Below, piece by piece: positions 54,481 to 63,528 of a stretch of 64,000 nucleotides of DNA. Location: assembly GCA_033584155.1 (NCBI GenBank), contig CP138355.1, positions 3,605,826-3,669,825 on the forward strand, given 5' to 3'. The stretch comes from Candidatus Electrothrix scaldis (GTDB lineage: Bacteria > Desulfobacterota > Desulfobulbia > Desulfobulbales > Desulfobulbaceae). Position numbers and translations under genes: made by a program. The notes under the pieces were generated by a model. That model did not search any database and was not told the DNA's origin. It was given only the letters and a program-made list of their open reading frames with translations. Positions within the stretch are counted from its first letter, which is position 1. Every line of letters begins with the position of its first letter.

Positions 54481-55365
54481 CTACCTACACCATTGATCTT
54501 CACAAGGAATACCATCATGGTCACCGTCCATCTTTGTGCCGGGACAATGCTTTAGGTAAAACTTCGCTTCTTCGCAAGATCTCATTTCATTACACCGGGT
54601 CTTCCCTTTGCAAGTGTACTTGCTCTTTTCCTGTTTTTTCACCGTCGTTTTCGCAGGAACCACTGCCTGTGTTCTTGTTCTTACAGGATGCACCCTTTTT
54701 TCCTCAAAGAAATACACTCCAGAAACAGCCAGGATTCCCCCGAACACGGTAAGTGCAAAAGGCTTGGCCGCTGCCCGCCAATGAAAAACAAGAAAGAATA
54801 AGGAGACAAAGGGGAGCAAAAGGCAACCAAGTCCCCAGAGTATATGCACGCGAAAGGCCGCGATAAGAAACCAGAAAAAACCGGCTACAACGAAGAGCGC
54901 GCCGAGAAGAGGAAGAAAGAGGTGCAATGCGCCATTGAGGCCATATTGCTGGTACTGTTTGTTCCCGAGCTGTTGAAGATCCGCAAATGAGGTGACATAC
55001 CTTAATTTATGGACAAGATACCCGATCTTGCTCTTTTCCAGTTCCTCAATTCTCTCTTCATACTTCTGGGCGCGCTGGTTTGAGGAATTAATCCGCGCAA
55101 TCGAGTTTGGCGTGAGCTTGCCTATATGCTGGATTTTCCCATCCTCGATAATCTCTACGTCCTGTATCAAGCCAAGGTCATAGCCAATAACCATTTTTCC
55201 CTGGGCACATATAGCCTTCCCCTCACGTATCTCCAGGGACTCGCAATGCTCTTTCCCATTACCGCCAGCAACGGATAGGTAAAATTCTGTGGCCTGGGGC
55301 GCTGAAGCGTGCAGCAATAAGCCAATGACGAATAGGGGGGAAAAATAACCTATTTTTTTATTCAT
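54481..55365 (-). CDS. membrane protein with C-terminal Excalibur domain
   Basis: A 294-aa protein with a signal peptide, a periplasmic part with a short coiled coil (RAQKYEERIEELEKSK), three to four transmembrane helices in the middle (residues about 145-230), and a C-terminal Excalibur calcium-binding domain (CEEAKFYLKHCPGTKMDGDHDGIPCE with the DxDxDG loop). Excalibur domains occur on extracellular nucleases and surface proteins; no catalytic domain is seen here. ATG 55365 is chosen because the signal peptide starts there. The next gene on the strand is another membrane protein. Confidence 0.75.
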   Translation of the reverse strand: MNKKIGYFSPLFVIGLLLHASAPQATEFYLSVAGGNGKEHCESLEIREGKAICAQGKMVIGYDLGLIQDVEIIEDGKIQHIGKLTPNSIARINSSNQRAQKYEERIEELEKSKIGYLVHKLRYVTSFADLQQLGNKQYQQYGLNGALHLFLPLLGALFVVAGFFWFLIAAFRVHILWGLGCLLLPFVSLFFLVFHWRAAAKPFALTVFGGILAVSGVYFFEEKRVHPVRTRTQAVVPAKTTVKKQEKSKYTCKGKTRCNEMRSCEEAKFYLKHCPGTKMDGDHDGIPCEDQWCR

Positions 55366-55442
55366 AATTTGAAGACGCATATGATGCATTCTCGACTCAT
55401 TAACCACTTTTAAAAATTTCAGTCTGGCGTCCCCTACACGCG

Positions 55443-56150
55443 CTACAGAGCTTCCCCTGTTGGCTTACATTTTTCTAACTTATCGCCAAGTATATAGATA
55501 CCGGGTTTTTCGGGATCATCATTATGTATAATCTCCCATTTTCCACTCTTGGAATGGAAATACACCGTACTACCGTCTATATCAACTGATCCCCCAGGGT
55601 AAAGAAGAAGAAATTCATGCTCATTATAATAGAGGGCAGACATATTAAAAAAGGTATCTGGTCGGTTACTCAGTAGATAAGTATATACAGGCTCACACGG
55701 TGCGGGCATACTTTTATTGATATATTGCACCAAAGGCTCTGTTGCCGCGCTAAACCTTTGCATGGCTATATCCTGCGATTTTACCATGATCAATGCAGCC
55801 AGCATCATCCCCAAAATGGTCAACATTACCCTTCTGAGAAAAAAACGAGATGGTAATTTTTTTCGACTAACACTATAAATCAATGAGGACAATTGAACCA
55901 ATAATCCAGGGCATGTAAAAAACAATATCAATATATTCCAACTGCCTTTAGCCGGGTACCTCCGCATATCCAAAAACATCAACAAGGTCACAACAAAATA
56001 AAAAATCAGCAAAATAAAGGCAACCACATTAATACCGAACAAAAGACCATCTTTTTTGCCGGACGGAGCGAGAACATATTTTCGTTTCTGGAGAAAATGA
56101 ATAATAATAACAAACAGCAAGAAGCCGATAACGAGCAATAATTCTTTCAT
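55443..56150 (-). CDS. hypothetical membrane protein
   Basis: A 235-aa protein with four hydrophobic helices in its first 140 residues and a soluble C-terminal region (GGSVDIDGSTVYFHSKSGKWE). No family is recognised. The frame is open far upstream, but AGAGG before ATG 56150 and the immediate transmembrane helix (LLLVIGFLLFVIIIHFL) mark the start. It lies between waaA and the Excalibur gene on the same strand. Confidence 0.65.
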   Translation of the reverse strand: MKELLLVIGFLLFVIIIHFLQKRKYVLAPSGKKDGLLFGINVVAFILLIFYFVVTLLMFLDMRRYPAKGSWNILILFFTCPGLLVQLSSLIYSVSRKKLPSRFFLRRVMLTILGMMLAALIMVKSQDIAMQRFSAATEPLVQYINKSMPAPCEPVYTYLLSNRPDTFFNMSALYYNEHEFLLLYPGGSVDIDGSTVYFHSKSGKWEIIHNDDPEKPGIYILGDKLEKCKPTGEAL

Positions 56151-56233
56151 AAACGACCTCTTGCATTTGCAGTTACGGAATAACTTTGTACTTTCTTTGT
56201 ACCTCCGCCCAAAGCATCGTGCTGGATAAAAAA

Positions 56234-57565
56234 TTAAGCAGGGGAAATTTGCAATTGCTGCAACACCATCTCCGCCTGCCGAGTCACTGCATCCTGCTGA
56301 GTCTGCGCCAGCTGCTCCGCCGCGAGACAAGCCTGCTCATAAACATGTCCGTCCACAGGACAATCCAGCAAATATTCTGACAACTCATCAGGCGAGGCAA
56401 CTTGGACACCAGCTTTCGCTGCAAGAACCAAATCCACCGCATCCTGAAAATCCTGCATATAGGGGCCGAAAAAGACCGGCTTTCCTTGGGCAATAGGCTC
56501 CATAATATTATGCCCACCCTTATTGACCAGGCTGCCTCCGCAAAAAACATAATCCCCCACCGCATAAAGGCGGGTAAGCTCTCCCATGCTATCCAACAGA
56601 ATAATATTTTCCTGCCGTTTTTTTTCCTTTTCTTGAGCAAAGTGCGAAAAAAGCTCATAGCCGAACCCGGCCTGTTCCAGCAAGGCCTTTACCTCTCCCA
56701 GGCGCCCTAAATGGCGGGGTGCGATAATCCACAGCAGCTTCCCGGAAAACTTTTCCCGCAATCGTGCATACACGGGTAAGAGGAGTTCCTCTTCACCTGA
56801 CCGGGTTGATCCGCAGAGAAACACAACCTCATCAGGCTGAATGCCAAGGACTTGGCAATACGCTTTCCTCACTTGCTCTGCCGAATCCGGCTGCACAAGC
56901 CCGTACTTCAGGTTGCCACAGACCTGAACCTTATCCGCAGAAACGCCAAGCCATTGAAAGCGTTCTTTATCCTGTTTTTTAATCGCAGCAAGTGCGGTGA
57001 ACCCATTCAGGAGAGGAGCTAATGTTCCCTTGATCCGTTGATACCGATAAAAGGAGCGCTCGGAAATCCGACCGTTAAGAAGCAACATAGGTACGCCTGC
57101 CTTACGCAGACGTGTCAGCATGACCGGCCAGAGTTCTGTTTCCAAACAAATATAGAGATCAGGTTGCACACGTTGAAGGGCTTTACCCACTGTCTGGGGT
57201 AAATCCAAGGGGGCCAATTCGCAATGAATCCAGGAAGGCAACAGAGATCGAGCAACCGCCCTTCCCTGCCTTGTCATGGTGGTGAGAAAGATTTCAACTT
57301 CAGGTAAGGCACCAAGCAAAACCGCGATAAGAGCCCGTGCAGCCTGAACCTCTCCAACAGAGGCTGCATGTATCCAGATTCGCTGTCCCCGCCTTGATTT
57401 TTCTCCAAATCCCTCAAGATCAGGATAACGCCCCAGTCGTTGACTCAACTGCCAATTCGGCACAATACGCACAAGCAACGGTGATACCATAACGAGCAGT
57501 GGATAAACAACCGCTCCAGTTATCCGATATATCTTGTACAGCACGCTGTGTCCTTGTCTTTTCAT
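56234..57565 (-). CDS. waaA: 3-deoxy-D-manno-octulosonic acid transferase
   Basis: The 443-aa glycosyltransferase adds Kdo to lipid A precursor at the inner membrane during LPS synthesis. Family regions: an N-terminal membrane anchor (GAVVYPLLVMVSPLLV), WIHAASVGEVQAARALI, LTTMTRQGRAVARSL, LCGSTRSGEEELLLPVY, IAPRHLGRLGEV, and FCGGSLVNKGGHNIMEP. These are WaaA/KdtA hallmarks. The frame is open to 57709; I chose ATG 57565 because it precedes the anchor, but ATG 57610 is possible. It confirms a Gram-negative envelope. Confidence 0.93.
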   Translation of the reverse strand: MKRQGHSVLYKIYRITGAVVYPLLVMVSPLLVRIVPNWQLSQRLGRYPDLEGFGEKSRRGQRIWIHAASVGEVQAARALIAVLLGALPEVEIFLTTMTRQGRAVARSLLPSWIHCELAPLDLPQTVGKALQRVQPDLYICLETELWPVMLTRLRKAGVPMLLLNGRISERSFYRYQRIKGTLAPLLNGFTALAAIKKQDKERFQWLGVSADKVQVCGNLKYGLVQPDSAEQVRKAYCQVLGIQPDEVVFLCGSTRSGEEELLLPVYARLREKFSGKLLWIIAPRHLGRLGEVKALLEQAGFGYELFSHFAQEKEKKRQENIILLDSMGELTRLYAVGDYVFCGGSLVNKGGHNIMEPIAQGKPVFFGPYMQDFQDAVDLVLAAKAGVQVASPDELSEYLLDCPVDGHVYEQACLAAEQLAQTQQDAVTRQAEMVLQQLQISPA

Positions 57566-57867
57566 CCTGAAAAAACTTCGTTTTTTCGAAGAGGCGCGAC
57601 TTTTTGCCATCTTTCCGCAAAACTGCCTATATAAACAAGATTCCTCCGCTTCGTCAATAGGGAAGAAAATGCAAGCATAAAAAAGAAATACTTCGGTTTT
57701 TCTTGACAACAGGTATCATGTTTTGTTAGCAACCCTATACAGTTTTTCTGTTCCGGTAGAATACGTTGCACCTGTCTCGTCTTTCCATTGCGGTAACTGG
57801 GGCAATTGGAGCCGTAGCACCTGAGCACGTCAAAAAAAAATACATTTATCTGCTGTTGGAGGCCTTC

Positions 57868-58950
57868 ATGCGCAAATTGCTTGCAAAACGTTATATTATT
57901 CCTATCATCTTGTCGGCATTGTTTGTTTTGATACAACAGCCTGTTCCAGCAACAACCAAACAAGAGGTAACACCTCAAGAACATAAGGAAGAAAAAATGC
58001 AAGACGGATTATACGCAAAGATAAGCACTCCCAAGGGAGATATCCTGCTCTCTCTGTATTACGACAAGGCCCCGCTGACTGTTATCAATTTTGTCGGCCT
58101 GGCAGAAGGCACCTTAACCTACGGTGGAGCAGACAAACCTACTGGTATTCGCTTTTATGATGGGTTAAAATTCCATAGGGTCATTAAAGATTTTATGATC
58201 CAGGGCGGTTGTCCGTTGGGCACTGGAACAGGTGGTCCTGGCTATACCTTTGCCGATGAGTTTGACCCGGAACTACGCTTTACCGGTCCTGGTGTGCTGG
58301 CTATGGCTAATGCCGGTCCTGGCACCAATGGCTCACAGTTCTTTATTACCCACGTTCCCACCCCGCACTTGAACGGCAAACACACCATTTTCGGTCACGT
58401 TGTGGAAGGCCAGGATGTGGTGGACAGCATAGCCCAGAATGATGTGATTAAAAGCGTGGAGATTATCCGGGTTGGTAAAGCAGCAGAAAACTTCAAAACC
58501 GACCAGGAAGCCTTTGATCAAATACAGGCAAAACTGAATAAGGTCCAGGAAAATGCTGCTGCCAAAGAGCAGGAAGATACCATCAAAATGATCAAAAAAA
58601 GATGGCCGGATGCTCATTTCAGCAATTCTGGTCTCTACTGGGTAGTTGTTAAAGAGGGCACAGGAGAAAAGCCAGCACCGGGCACCAAAATCAGCGCCCA
58701 TTACACAGGCCGTCTTCTGTCCAACGACAAAAAATTCGATAGTTCCTATGATCGTCGTGAACCTATCCAGTTTGAAGTGGGTGTAGGTCGGGTCATCAAA
58801 GGCTGGGATCAGGCACTCTCCAATATGCGGAAAGGAGAAAAACGTGTCCTGATCATACCGCCAGAATTGGCGTACGGATCCAGGGGAGCAGGTGGCGTCA
58901 TTCCCCCTGATGCTTGGTTGGTCTTTGACGTAGAACTTGTTGATTTCTAA
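57868..58950 (+). CDS. cyclophilin-FKBP fusion peptidyl-prolyl isomerase
   Basis: The 360-aa exported protein joins two unrelated proline isomerases. After a signal peptide (about 28 residues ending VPATT), residues 48-205 form a cyclophilin ([46 protein letters not shown]). A charged helical linker follows. Residues 255-360 form an FKBP domain ([54 protein letters not shown]). It probably helps fold periplasmic proteins. GGAGG five bases before ATG 57868 defines the start. Both active sites look intact. Confidence 0.93.
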   Translation: MRKLLAKRYIIPIILSALFVLIQQPVPATTKQEVTPQEHKEEKMQDGLYAKISTPKGDILLSLYYDKAPLTVINFVGLAEGTLTYGGADKPTGIRFYDGLKFHRVIKDFMIQGGCPLGTGTGGPGYTFADEFDPELRFTGPGVLAMANAGPGTNGSQFFITHVPTPHLNGKHTIFGHVVEGQDVVDSIAQNDVIKSVEIIRVGKAAENFKTDQEAFDQIQAKLNKVQENAAAKEQEDTIKMIKKRWPDAHFSNSGLYWVVVKEGTGEKPAPGTKISAHYTGRLLSNDKKFDSSYDRREPIQFEVGVGRVIKGWDQALSNMRKGEKRVLIIPPELAYGSRGAGGVIPPDAWLVFDVELVDF

Positions 58951-59110
58951 GCTGACGTTGAACTCTTCCTCCCCGAAAGAGAGGAATGAGCGTATAATAT
59001 AATAAGTGCAGCTTCGGGTACCCCGCTGCTTACAGCGTATTTAAAAAATTACTTTCATTTTGAATACCCTGCCACCTTTGGCGGGGTTACTCATTACTGA
59101 GGAGGACACC

Positions 59111-59599
59111 ATGCAGGAAGTTCAAACCATTATTACCCCTGTTGATTTTTCCGACAACGCTGATATGATCGCTCAGTCAGCCGCATACACAGCAGGAAAA
59201 TTCGGTGCAGAGTTGCACCTGGTCTTTGTTGTCCAAAACTTTGAGGACTATTCAGGCTTCTTTGTTCCTCCGGTCAATTTGCCCAACCTGGAAGAAGAAC
59301 TCCTGAAATCAGCCCAGCAACGGATGGATGAGTTTATCTCTGAGAAAGAAAAAGACTTTCAGGAAGCCGGAGTAAGCGCGGTTCACAGGAAAGTGCTGAC
59401 CGGTGATGTGAGCGAAGAAATCCTCGACTATGCCAAAGAGATTGATTGTAACCTGATTGTGATGGGCACTCACGGCTACAAGGGCCTTGAACGCATCATG
59501 TTCGGAAGTGTTGCTGATAAGGTGGTGAAAAATGCCTGCTGCCCAGTTATGACCATTAATCCTTATCGTCAGATCTGCGAAGAGGCAAAGAAGGCGTAA
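59111..59599 (+). CDS. single-domain universal stress protein
   Basis: A 162-aa UspA-type protein with TIITPVDFSDNADMIAQSA at the start and the ATP-binding pattern VMGTHGYKGLERIMFGSVADKVVK near the end. It is one domain, unlike the tandem proteins at 29.7-31.6 kb. GAGGAGG five bases before ATG 59111 fixes the start. Stand-alone gene; a REP-like block follows. Confidence 0.93.
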   Translation: MQEVQTIITPVDFSDNADMIAQSAAYTAGKFGAELHLVFVVQNFEDYSGFFVPPVNLPNLEEELLKSAQQRMDEFISEKEKDFQEAGVSAVHRKVLTGDVSEEILDYAKEIDCNLIVMGTHGYKGLERIMFGSVADKVVKNACCPVMTINPYRQICEEAKKA

Positions 59600-59616
59600 G
59601 AAGTTCACAGGTTCTG

Positions 59617-59698
59617 TAGGGGCGAAGCTTGTCTTCGCCCTCATTGATTTACCAACAAGGCGATTTACCAACAAGGGCAGTTCGTGCCCTCCTACCTT
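59617..59698. repeat. REP-like palindromes, copy 4
   Basis: TGTAGGGGCGAAG with CTTCGCCC (59617-59640), then a short direct repeat TTTACCAACAAGG and a second hairpin GGGCA/TGCCC with a CCTAC end. It lies between convergent USP and trmFO. Confidence 0.7.
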
Positions 59699-59699
59699 T

Positions 59700-61019
59700 T
59701 TAACCGACCGGCTCCAACTCCTGCTTCCACTCCTCCAGAAGCTGCAAGGCCTGTTTTGCCCTGAACTGCCCCCTATCCCGTTTCCGCATTTTTTTCTCCA
59801 AAGCAGGAAAAAGCCCAAAGTTCACATTGGAGGGCTGAAAATGCTTGGGTTCTGTCTCCGTGAGGTGATGGATTAAGGCGCCAAGCGCAGTGGCCGGAGG
59901 CGGCGTCATCATTGTTTTTCCCTGAACAAGACGCACTGCATTAATACCGGCCAACAATCCCATTGCTGTGGATTCCACATAGCCCTCAACCCCGGAAAGC
60001 TGACCAGCCAGGAAAAGACCAGGCCGTTTTTTCATCTGCAAGGAAGTATCCAGCAACTCTGGCGCACAGATAAAGGTGTTGCGATGGATGGAGCCCAAGC
60101 GGACAAACTCGGCGTTTTCCAGGCCGGGAATAGTCCGAAAAACCCGCTTCTGCTCAGGATAGGTGAGTTTGGTCTGAAAGCCGACCAGATTATACATTGT
60201 CTTGTCCCGGTTTTCCGCCCGCAGCTGAACAACAGCATAGGCCTTGGCCCCAGTGACAGGATGAGCCAGTCCCACCGGCTTCATGGGGCCAAAACGCAAG
60301 GTTTCCTCTCCCCGTTCGCACATAACCTCAATGGGTAAGCAGCCCTCAAAATACTTAGCCTGCTCAAAGGACTTCAAGGGTACAGTCTGGGCTGATCCCA
60401 GCACAGCAATAAAGTTTTTATACTGCTCCTCGCTCATAGGGCAATTCAGATAATCCCCAGGTCCTTCATCATCCCATCGAGATTTCTGGTAAATAATATT
60501 CATATCCAGCGAATCAGCTGCCACGATAGGGGCTATAGCATCATAAAAAGCCAGGTGCTGCTCACCGGTGAGTTCAACAAGAGCAACGGTCATGGCCTCC
60601 GAGGTTAAAGGTCCTGTTGCCAGGATCACAGGGAATTTTTCATCAGGAAGTCTGGTCACTTCCTCCCGAATGATGGTGATTGCAGGATGCTCTGCCACTG
60701 CCTGGGAAATAAAAGCGGCAAATTCCTGCCGATCCACAGCCAAGGCAGCCCCGGCAGGTACAGCTGTTGCCTCTGCGGCTCGCATAATCAATGAATCCAG
60801 CTGCCGCATCTCTTCCTTCAGCAGCCCCACAGCCGAATCCAGGGCATTCGAGCGTAAGGAATTTGAGCAAACCAATTCAGCCAGCAATTCTGACTCATGT
60901 GCCGGACTGAAACGGGTCGGTTTCATCTCGTAGAGTTCTACGCTACAGCCGCGTTGTGCAGCCTGCCAAGCTGCTTCACAGCCAGCCAGACCACCGCCGA
61001 TTATTTGTATTTTGGACAT
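59700..61019 (-). CDS. trmFO: methylenetetrahydrofolate-tRNA (uracil-5-)-methyltransferase
   Basis: The 439-aa flavoprotein methylates U54 of tRNA to ribothymidine using methylenetetrahydrofolate. It opens with the FAD-binding motif IIGGGLAGCEAAWQAAQRG and shows family blocks ELVCSNSLRSNALDSAVGLLKEEMR, DEGPGDYLNCPM, EGCLPIEVMCERGEETLRFGPMKPVGL, and GQLSGVEGYVESTAMGLLAG. Length is normal. AGAGAG before the ATG supports the start. Confidence 0.96.
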   Translation of the reverse strand: MSKIQIIGGGLAGCEAAWQAAQRGCSVELYEMKPTRFSPAHESELLAELVCSNSLRSNALDSAVGLLKEEMRQLDSLIMRAAEATAVPAGAALAVDRQEFAAFISQAVAEHPAITIIREEVTRLPDEKFPVILATGPLTSEAMTVALVELTGEQHLAFYDAIAPIVAADSLDMNIIYQKSRWDDEGPGDYLNCPMSEEQYKNFIAVLGSAQTVPLKSFEQAKYFEGCLPIEVMCERGEETLRFGPMKPVGLAHPVTGAKAYAVVQLRAENRDKTMYNLVGFQTKLTYPEQKRVFRTIPGLENAEFVRLGSIHRNTFICAPELLDTSLQMKKRPGLFLAGQLSGVEGYVESTAMGLLAGINAVRLVQGKTMMTPPPATALGALIHHLTETEPKHFQPSNVNFGLFPALEKKMRKRDRGQFRAKQALQLLEEWKQELEPVG

Positions 61020-61247
61020 TTTCTCTCTAACCTATACATTTTGGAGGAGCTCAGATTCACAAACACGCATTGTATCCTTTATTATCCGTTCTTTTATGGG
61101 GATCGAAAGGATAAACCATGCTGATACGGTGACCTTATATAAAGATCATCCATGATGTTTTATAATTGCATACCTTGGGGTACAAGCCTTTGGTACCGGA
61201 ATGAGACGCTCTGGGATTTCCTGGACCTGCAAGCCAGCTAAAACTTG

Positions 61248-61275
61248 TTGACATTACGATGTTAAACGTTATATA
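61248..61275 (+). promoter_or_regulatory. promoter of the AMIN-domain gene
   Basis: TTGACA (61248-61253) and TATATA (61270-61275) are 16 bases apart, in the intergenic region divergent from trmFO. The coding start is about 70 bases downstream. Confidence 0.6.
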
Positions 61276-61347
61276 TCTACAAATATTTACTGTGTTATAT
61301 CTTATTTATCCATGCTCCCCATCATCAGCAGCAATAATCGAGGAACA

Positions 61348-62370
61348 ATGCTTAAAAATATTTCAGCGGTAACCGTCGCACTCGTCTTTCTCCTTTTTCT
61401 GGGGTGGCAGGCACTCGCCGCCCAAAAGATGATCGAAGACATCAGCTTCGAATCCTCAGGTAACGGAGAAGAACGAATCATTTTTAAACTGAACGGCACC
61501 TATATCCCGAAAATATTTACTCTGCAAGGGAAACAACCCCGAGTGGTCTTTGATTTTGAAGACACAAACGCAGCCAAAATGATCAACAACATCATCAATA
61601 CCAATGGTGAGCTGATCAAACGCATCCGAGTAGGTATCCATAAGGATAATAACCCAAAAACCCGAGTGGTACTCGACCTGCGTCCCAATAAAGACATCAA
61701 TATCCGCCAGGACTTTGACAAGAAGGAAAAGGCCTTAGTTGTCTCTGTCCATTACGCAGGATCAAAGCAGCCAACAGCTGAGCAGGAACCCGTGGATAAA
61801 CAGGAGCTGTCTGAGTCAAGTACCGCTGCTGCCCCACCAGAACAACTGGATGAAAAACAGGAACCAGAGGTAATTGAGGAAAAACCGGAACCAGTTGCTC
61901 AGCCTGTTACTCCTATTGCGCAGGCAGAAGAAAAATCCCCAGAGCAAGCGGGGAAACCACCCAAGGTAGCCGAGGTAGAGAAAATTCCACAAGGGACACC
62001 AATGCTCACCTCTATCTCTTTTGATAACGACTCTAACCGGGGCGAAATGGTGCTGTTCAAGCTCAATGAATTTCATCCCCCAATCGTCTTTGGTATTGAG
62101 GAAGGAACGCCGAGAGTGGTCTGTGATTTCAAGGACACTGCAGCAGCAAAAGATCTCCCAGAGAGCCTCAAAACCTCAGGCAAATATATACAGAAGATTA
62201 GGGTTGGAAAAAACAAGGGAGAAAAAAAGGTACGGGTTGTCCTGGACCTGGTCCCAAATTACAGCTATGACCTGCAACAGGTCTTCTTTAAGGAAGAAAA
62301 TCTCTTTGTCATTATCATCAACACGCTGGGTAATGCGCCTACTGGCGACCCTTCTGAACTCCTAAAGTAA
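61348..62370 (+). CDS. periplasmic protein with two AMIN domains
   Basis: The 340-aa exported protein has a signal peptide (ending QALAAQ). AMIN-like domain 1 follows (about 30-140: RIIFKLNGTYIPKIF, QPRVVFDFEDT, RVVLDLRP). A Pro/Glu/Gln-rich linker occupies about 145-215. AMIN-like domain 2 is at 220-335 (MVLFKLNEFHPPIVF, TPRVVCDFKDT, RVVLDLVP). AMIN domains target proteins to septal peptidoglycan or secretin assemblies; no amidase or secretin domain is attached here. AGGA four bases before ATG 61348 is chosen over the ATG at 61312. Confidence 0.87.
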   Translation: MLKNISAVTVALVFLLFLGWQALAAQKMIEDISFESSGNGEERIIFKLNGTYIPKIFTLQGKQPRVVFDFEDTNAAKMINNIINTNGELIKRIRVGIHKDNNPKTRVVLDLRPNKDINIRQDFDKKEKALVVSVHYAGSKQPTAEQEPVDKQELSESSTAAAPPEQLDEKQEPEVIEEKPEPVAQPVTPIAQAEEKSPEQAGKPPKVAEVEKIPQGTPMLTSISFDNDSNRGEMVLFKLNEFHPPIVFGIEEGTPRVVCDFKDTAAAKDLPESLKTSGKYIQKIRVGKNKGEKKVRVVLDLVPNYSYDLQQVFFKEENLFVIIINTLGNAPTGDPSELLK

Positions 62371-62420
62371 TGGTTCGTGACAAATTTCCTTATTGTTTCT
62401 TCAAGTCTAAAAATTGAAAA

Positions 62421-62458
62421 AAATAGGGAAGGCGGAGTCACCCGCCTCCCCTATTTTT
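62421..62458. terminator. bidirectional terminator between convergent genes
   Basis: AATAGGG-AAGGCGG pairs with CCGCCT-CCCTATT around a short loop, with A and T runs on either side. It overlaps the stop codon of the 72-aa gene. Confidence 0.85.
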
Positions 62459-62669
62459 TCTTATTACTTTCCCTCCATTCCTTGAAGTTAGGAAAATGTC
62501 TTTCAATATGAACCTCAAAGTAATCTTTAAGCTTCTTATCTCCATTCAACCAATTCTCTAAATCAAGCAGGAAAGGATCTCTTTTAGGTTTAGACTTTAA
62601 CAATGGAGCGACAGCAAGTACCACAACAACAAAGGCTGTCATTACGAGTAACCCGCTTCCATCATCCAT
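62451..62669 (-). CDS. small single-pass membrane protein, hypothetical
   Basis: A 72-aa protein with one N-terminal transmembrane helix (LLVMTAFVVVVLAVAPLL) and a charged cytoplasmic tail ending in KKK. No family is recognised. AGGAGG six bases before the ATG supports it. It follows the LolB-like gene after 37 bases on the same strand and may belong to that unit. Confidence 0.7.
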   Translation of the reverse strand: MDDGSGLLVMTAFVVVVLAVAPLLKSKPKRDPFLLDLENWLNGDKKLKDYFEVHIERHFPNFKEWRESNKKK

Positions 62670-62706
62670 TTTTTCCTCCTAAAATGATGAGCTTTTTTCT
62701 CCCACC

Positions 62707-63528
62707 TCAAGGCTCATTGATAAGCTTCCGCTTCTCGAAATGGGGTGGTATCTTGATCTGAAAACGTTTGGCTTCCATCGACTTAAAGCCAAAAAGCTCC
62801 GTAAAGACCAACGTAAAATCGGCCTCTAAGGCATCGCCGGAAATTTCTATCCGACCGGGCCAGCTACACATCTTCGGGGTTACAGAGTAGCCACTGTACT
62901 TAGCCTCAAACTGAATATCACCATCAGCATCAAGGACCATATGGCGAACCAACTGATTCTCCTCATTAAGCGCCAGCTTATGATGCATATCCTTACTCAC
63001 GCCATAGGTATAGGCGACCTCGTACCAGTATAGCTTATCCTCCGCATCCATTCTGGTCGACACGGTCTGTAATCCGCTTCGATTAACACGGCCACTCAAC
63101 CAATAAAAGAGATCTGTCGTCGGGATAAACTCCGGCAAAAATTTACGAACCACATCCAGATCCATAGTTCCTGTGTACCCTATTGAGGCATTATTATCTG
63201 CCAGGGTGAATTTGTTTCCATAGGCTCCCAACAGGATTAAGGGCCTACCGAGCGGATCAATCATGGCAAGGCGGAGTGAGGAGGGATGCATGGCCTGCAT
63301 GGTGGCTGAGAAGGTCTTTCCCTGACCATAGGCCTGCCAAGAAAGCTGCACATCGCAATCCACAGCATTGACGCAGGACTGACTCAAAAAGCGAGAGAGT
63401 TTACTCTCGACCTGACGCAGCTCTTTTGAATCCTGTATCTCCACGGTTTTCGGAGGTGTTGTCGCGCAAGCGCTCAATATCAATAAAGCTGCGCAGCAGC
63501 ATAATATCCCCCGTGTACTCAATCTCAT
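62707..63528 (-). CDS. LolB-like outer-membrane lipoprotein
   Basis: The 273-aa protein begins with a lipoprotein signal (LLILSAC, Cys near residue 21) and continues into a LolA/LolB-type fold: LSWQAYGQGKTFSATMQAMH, SLRLAMIDPLGRPLILLG, and a late ELFGFKSMEAKRFQIKIPPHFE. LolB receives lipoproteins from LolA at the outer membrane; homologues in this phylum are divergent, so the exact role is tentative. Its ATG overlaps the stop of the upstream TPR gene (ATGA), implying coupled translation. A LolA-like protein is encoded at 14.4 kb. Confidence 0.75.
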   Translation of the reverse strand: MRLSTRGILCCCAALLILSACATTPPKTVEIQDSKELRQVESKLSRFLSQSCVNAVDCDVQLSWQAYGQGKTFSATMQAMHPSSLRLAMIDPLGRPLILLGAYGNKFTLADNNASIGYTGTMDLDVVRKFLPEFIPTTDLFYWLSGRVNRSGLQTVSTRMDAEDKLYWYEVAYTYGVSKDMHHKLALNEENQLVRHMVLDADGDIQFEAKYSGYSVTPKMCSWPGRIEISGDALEADFTLVFTELFGFKSMEAKRFQIKIPPHFEKRKLINEP

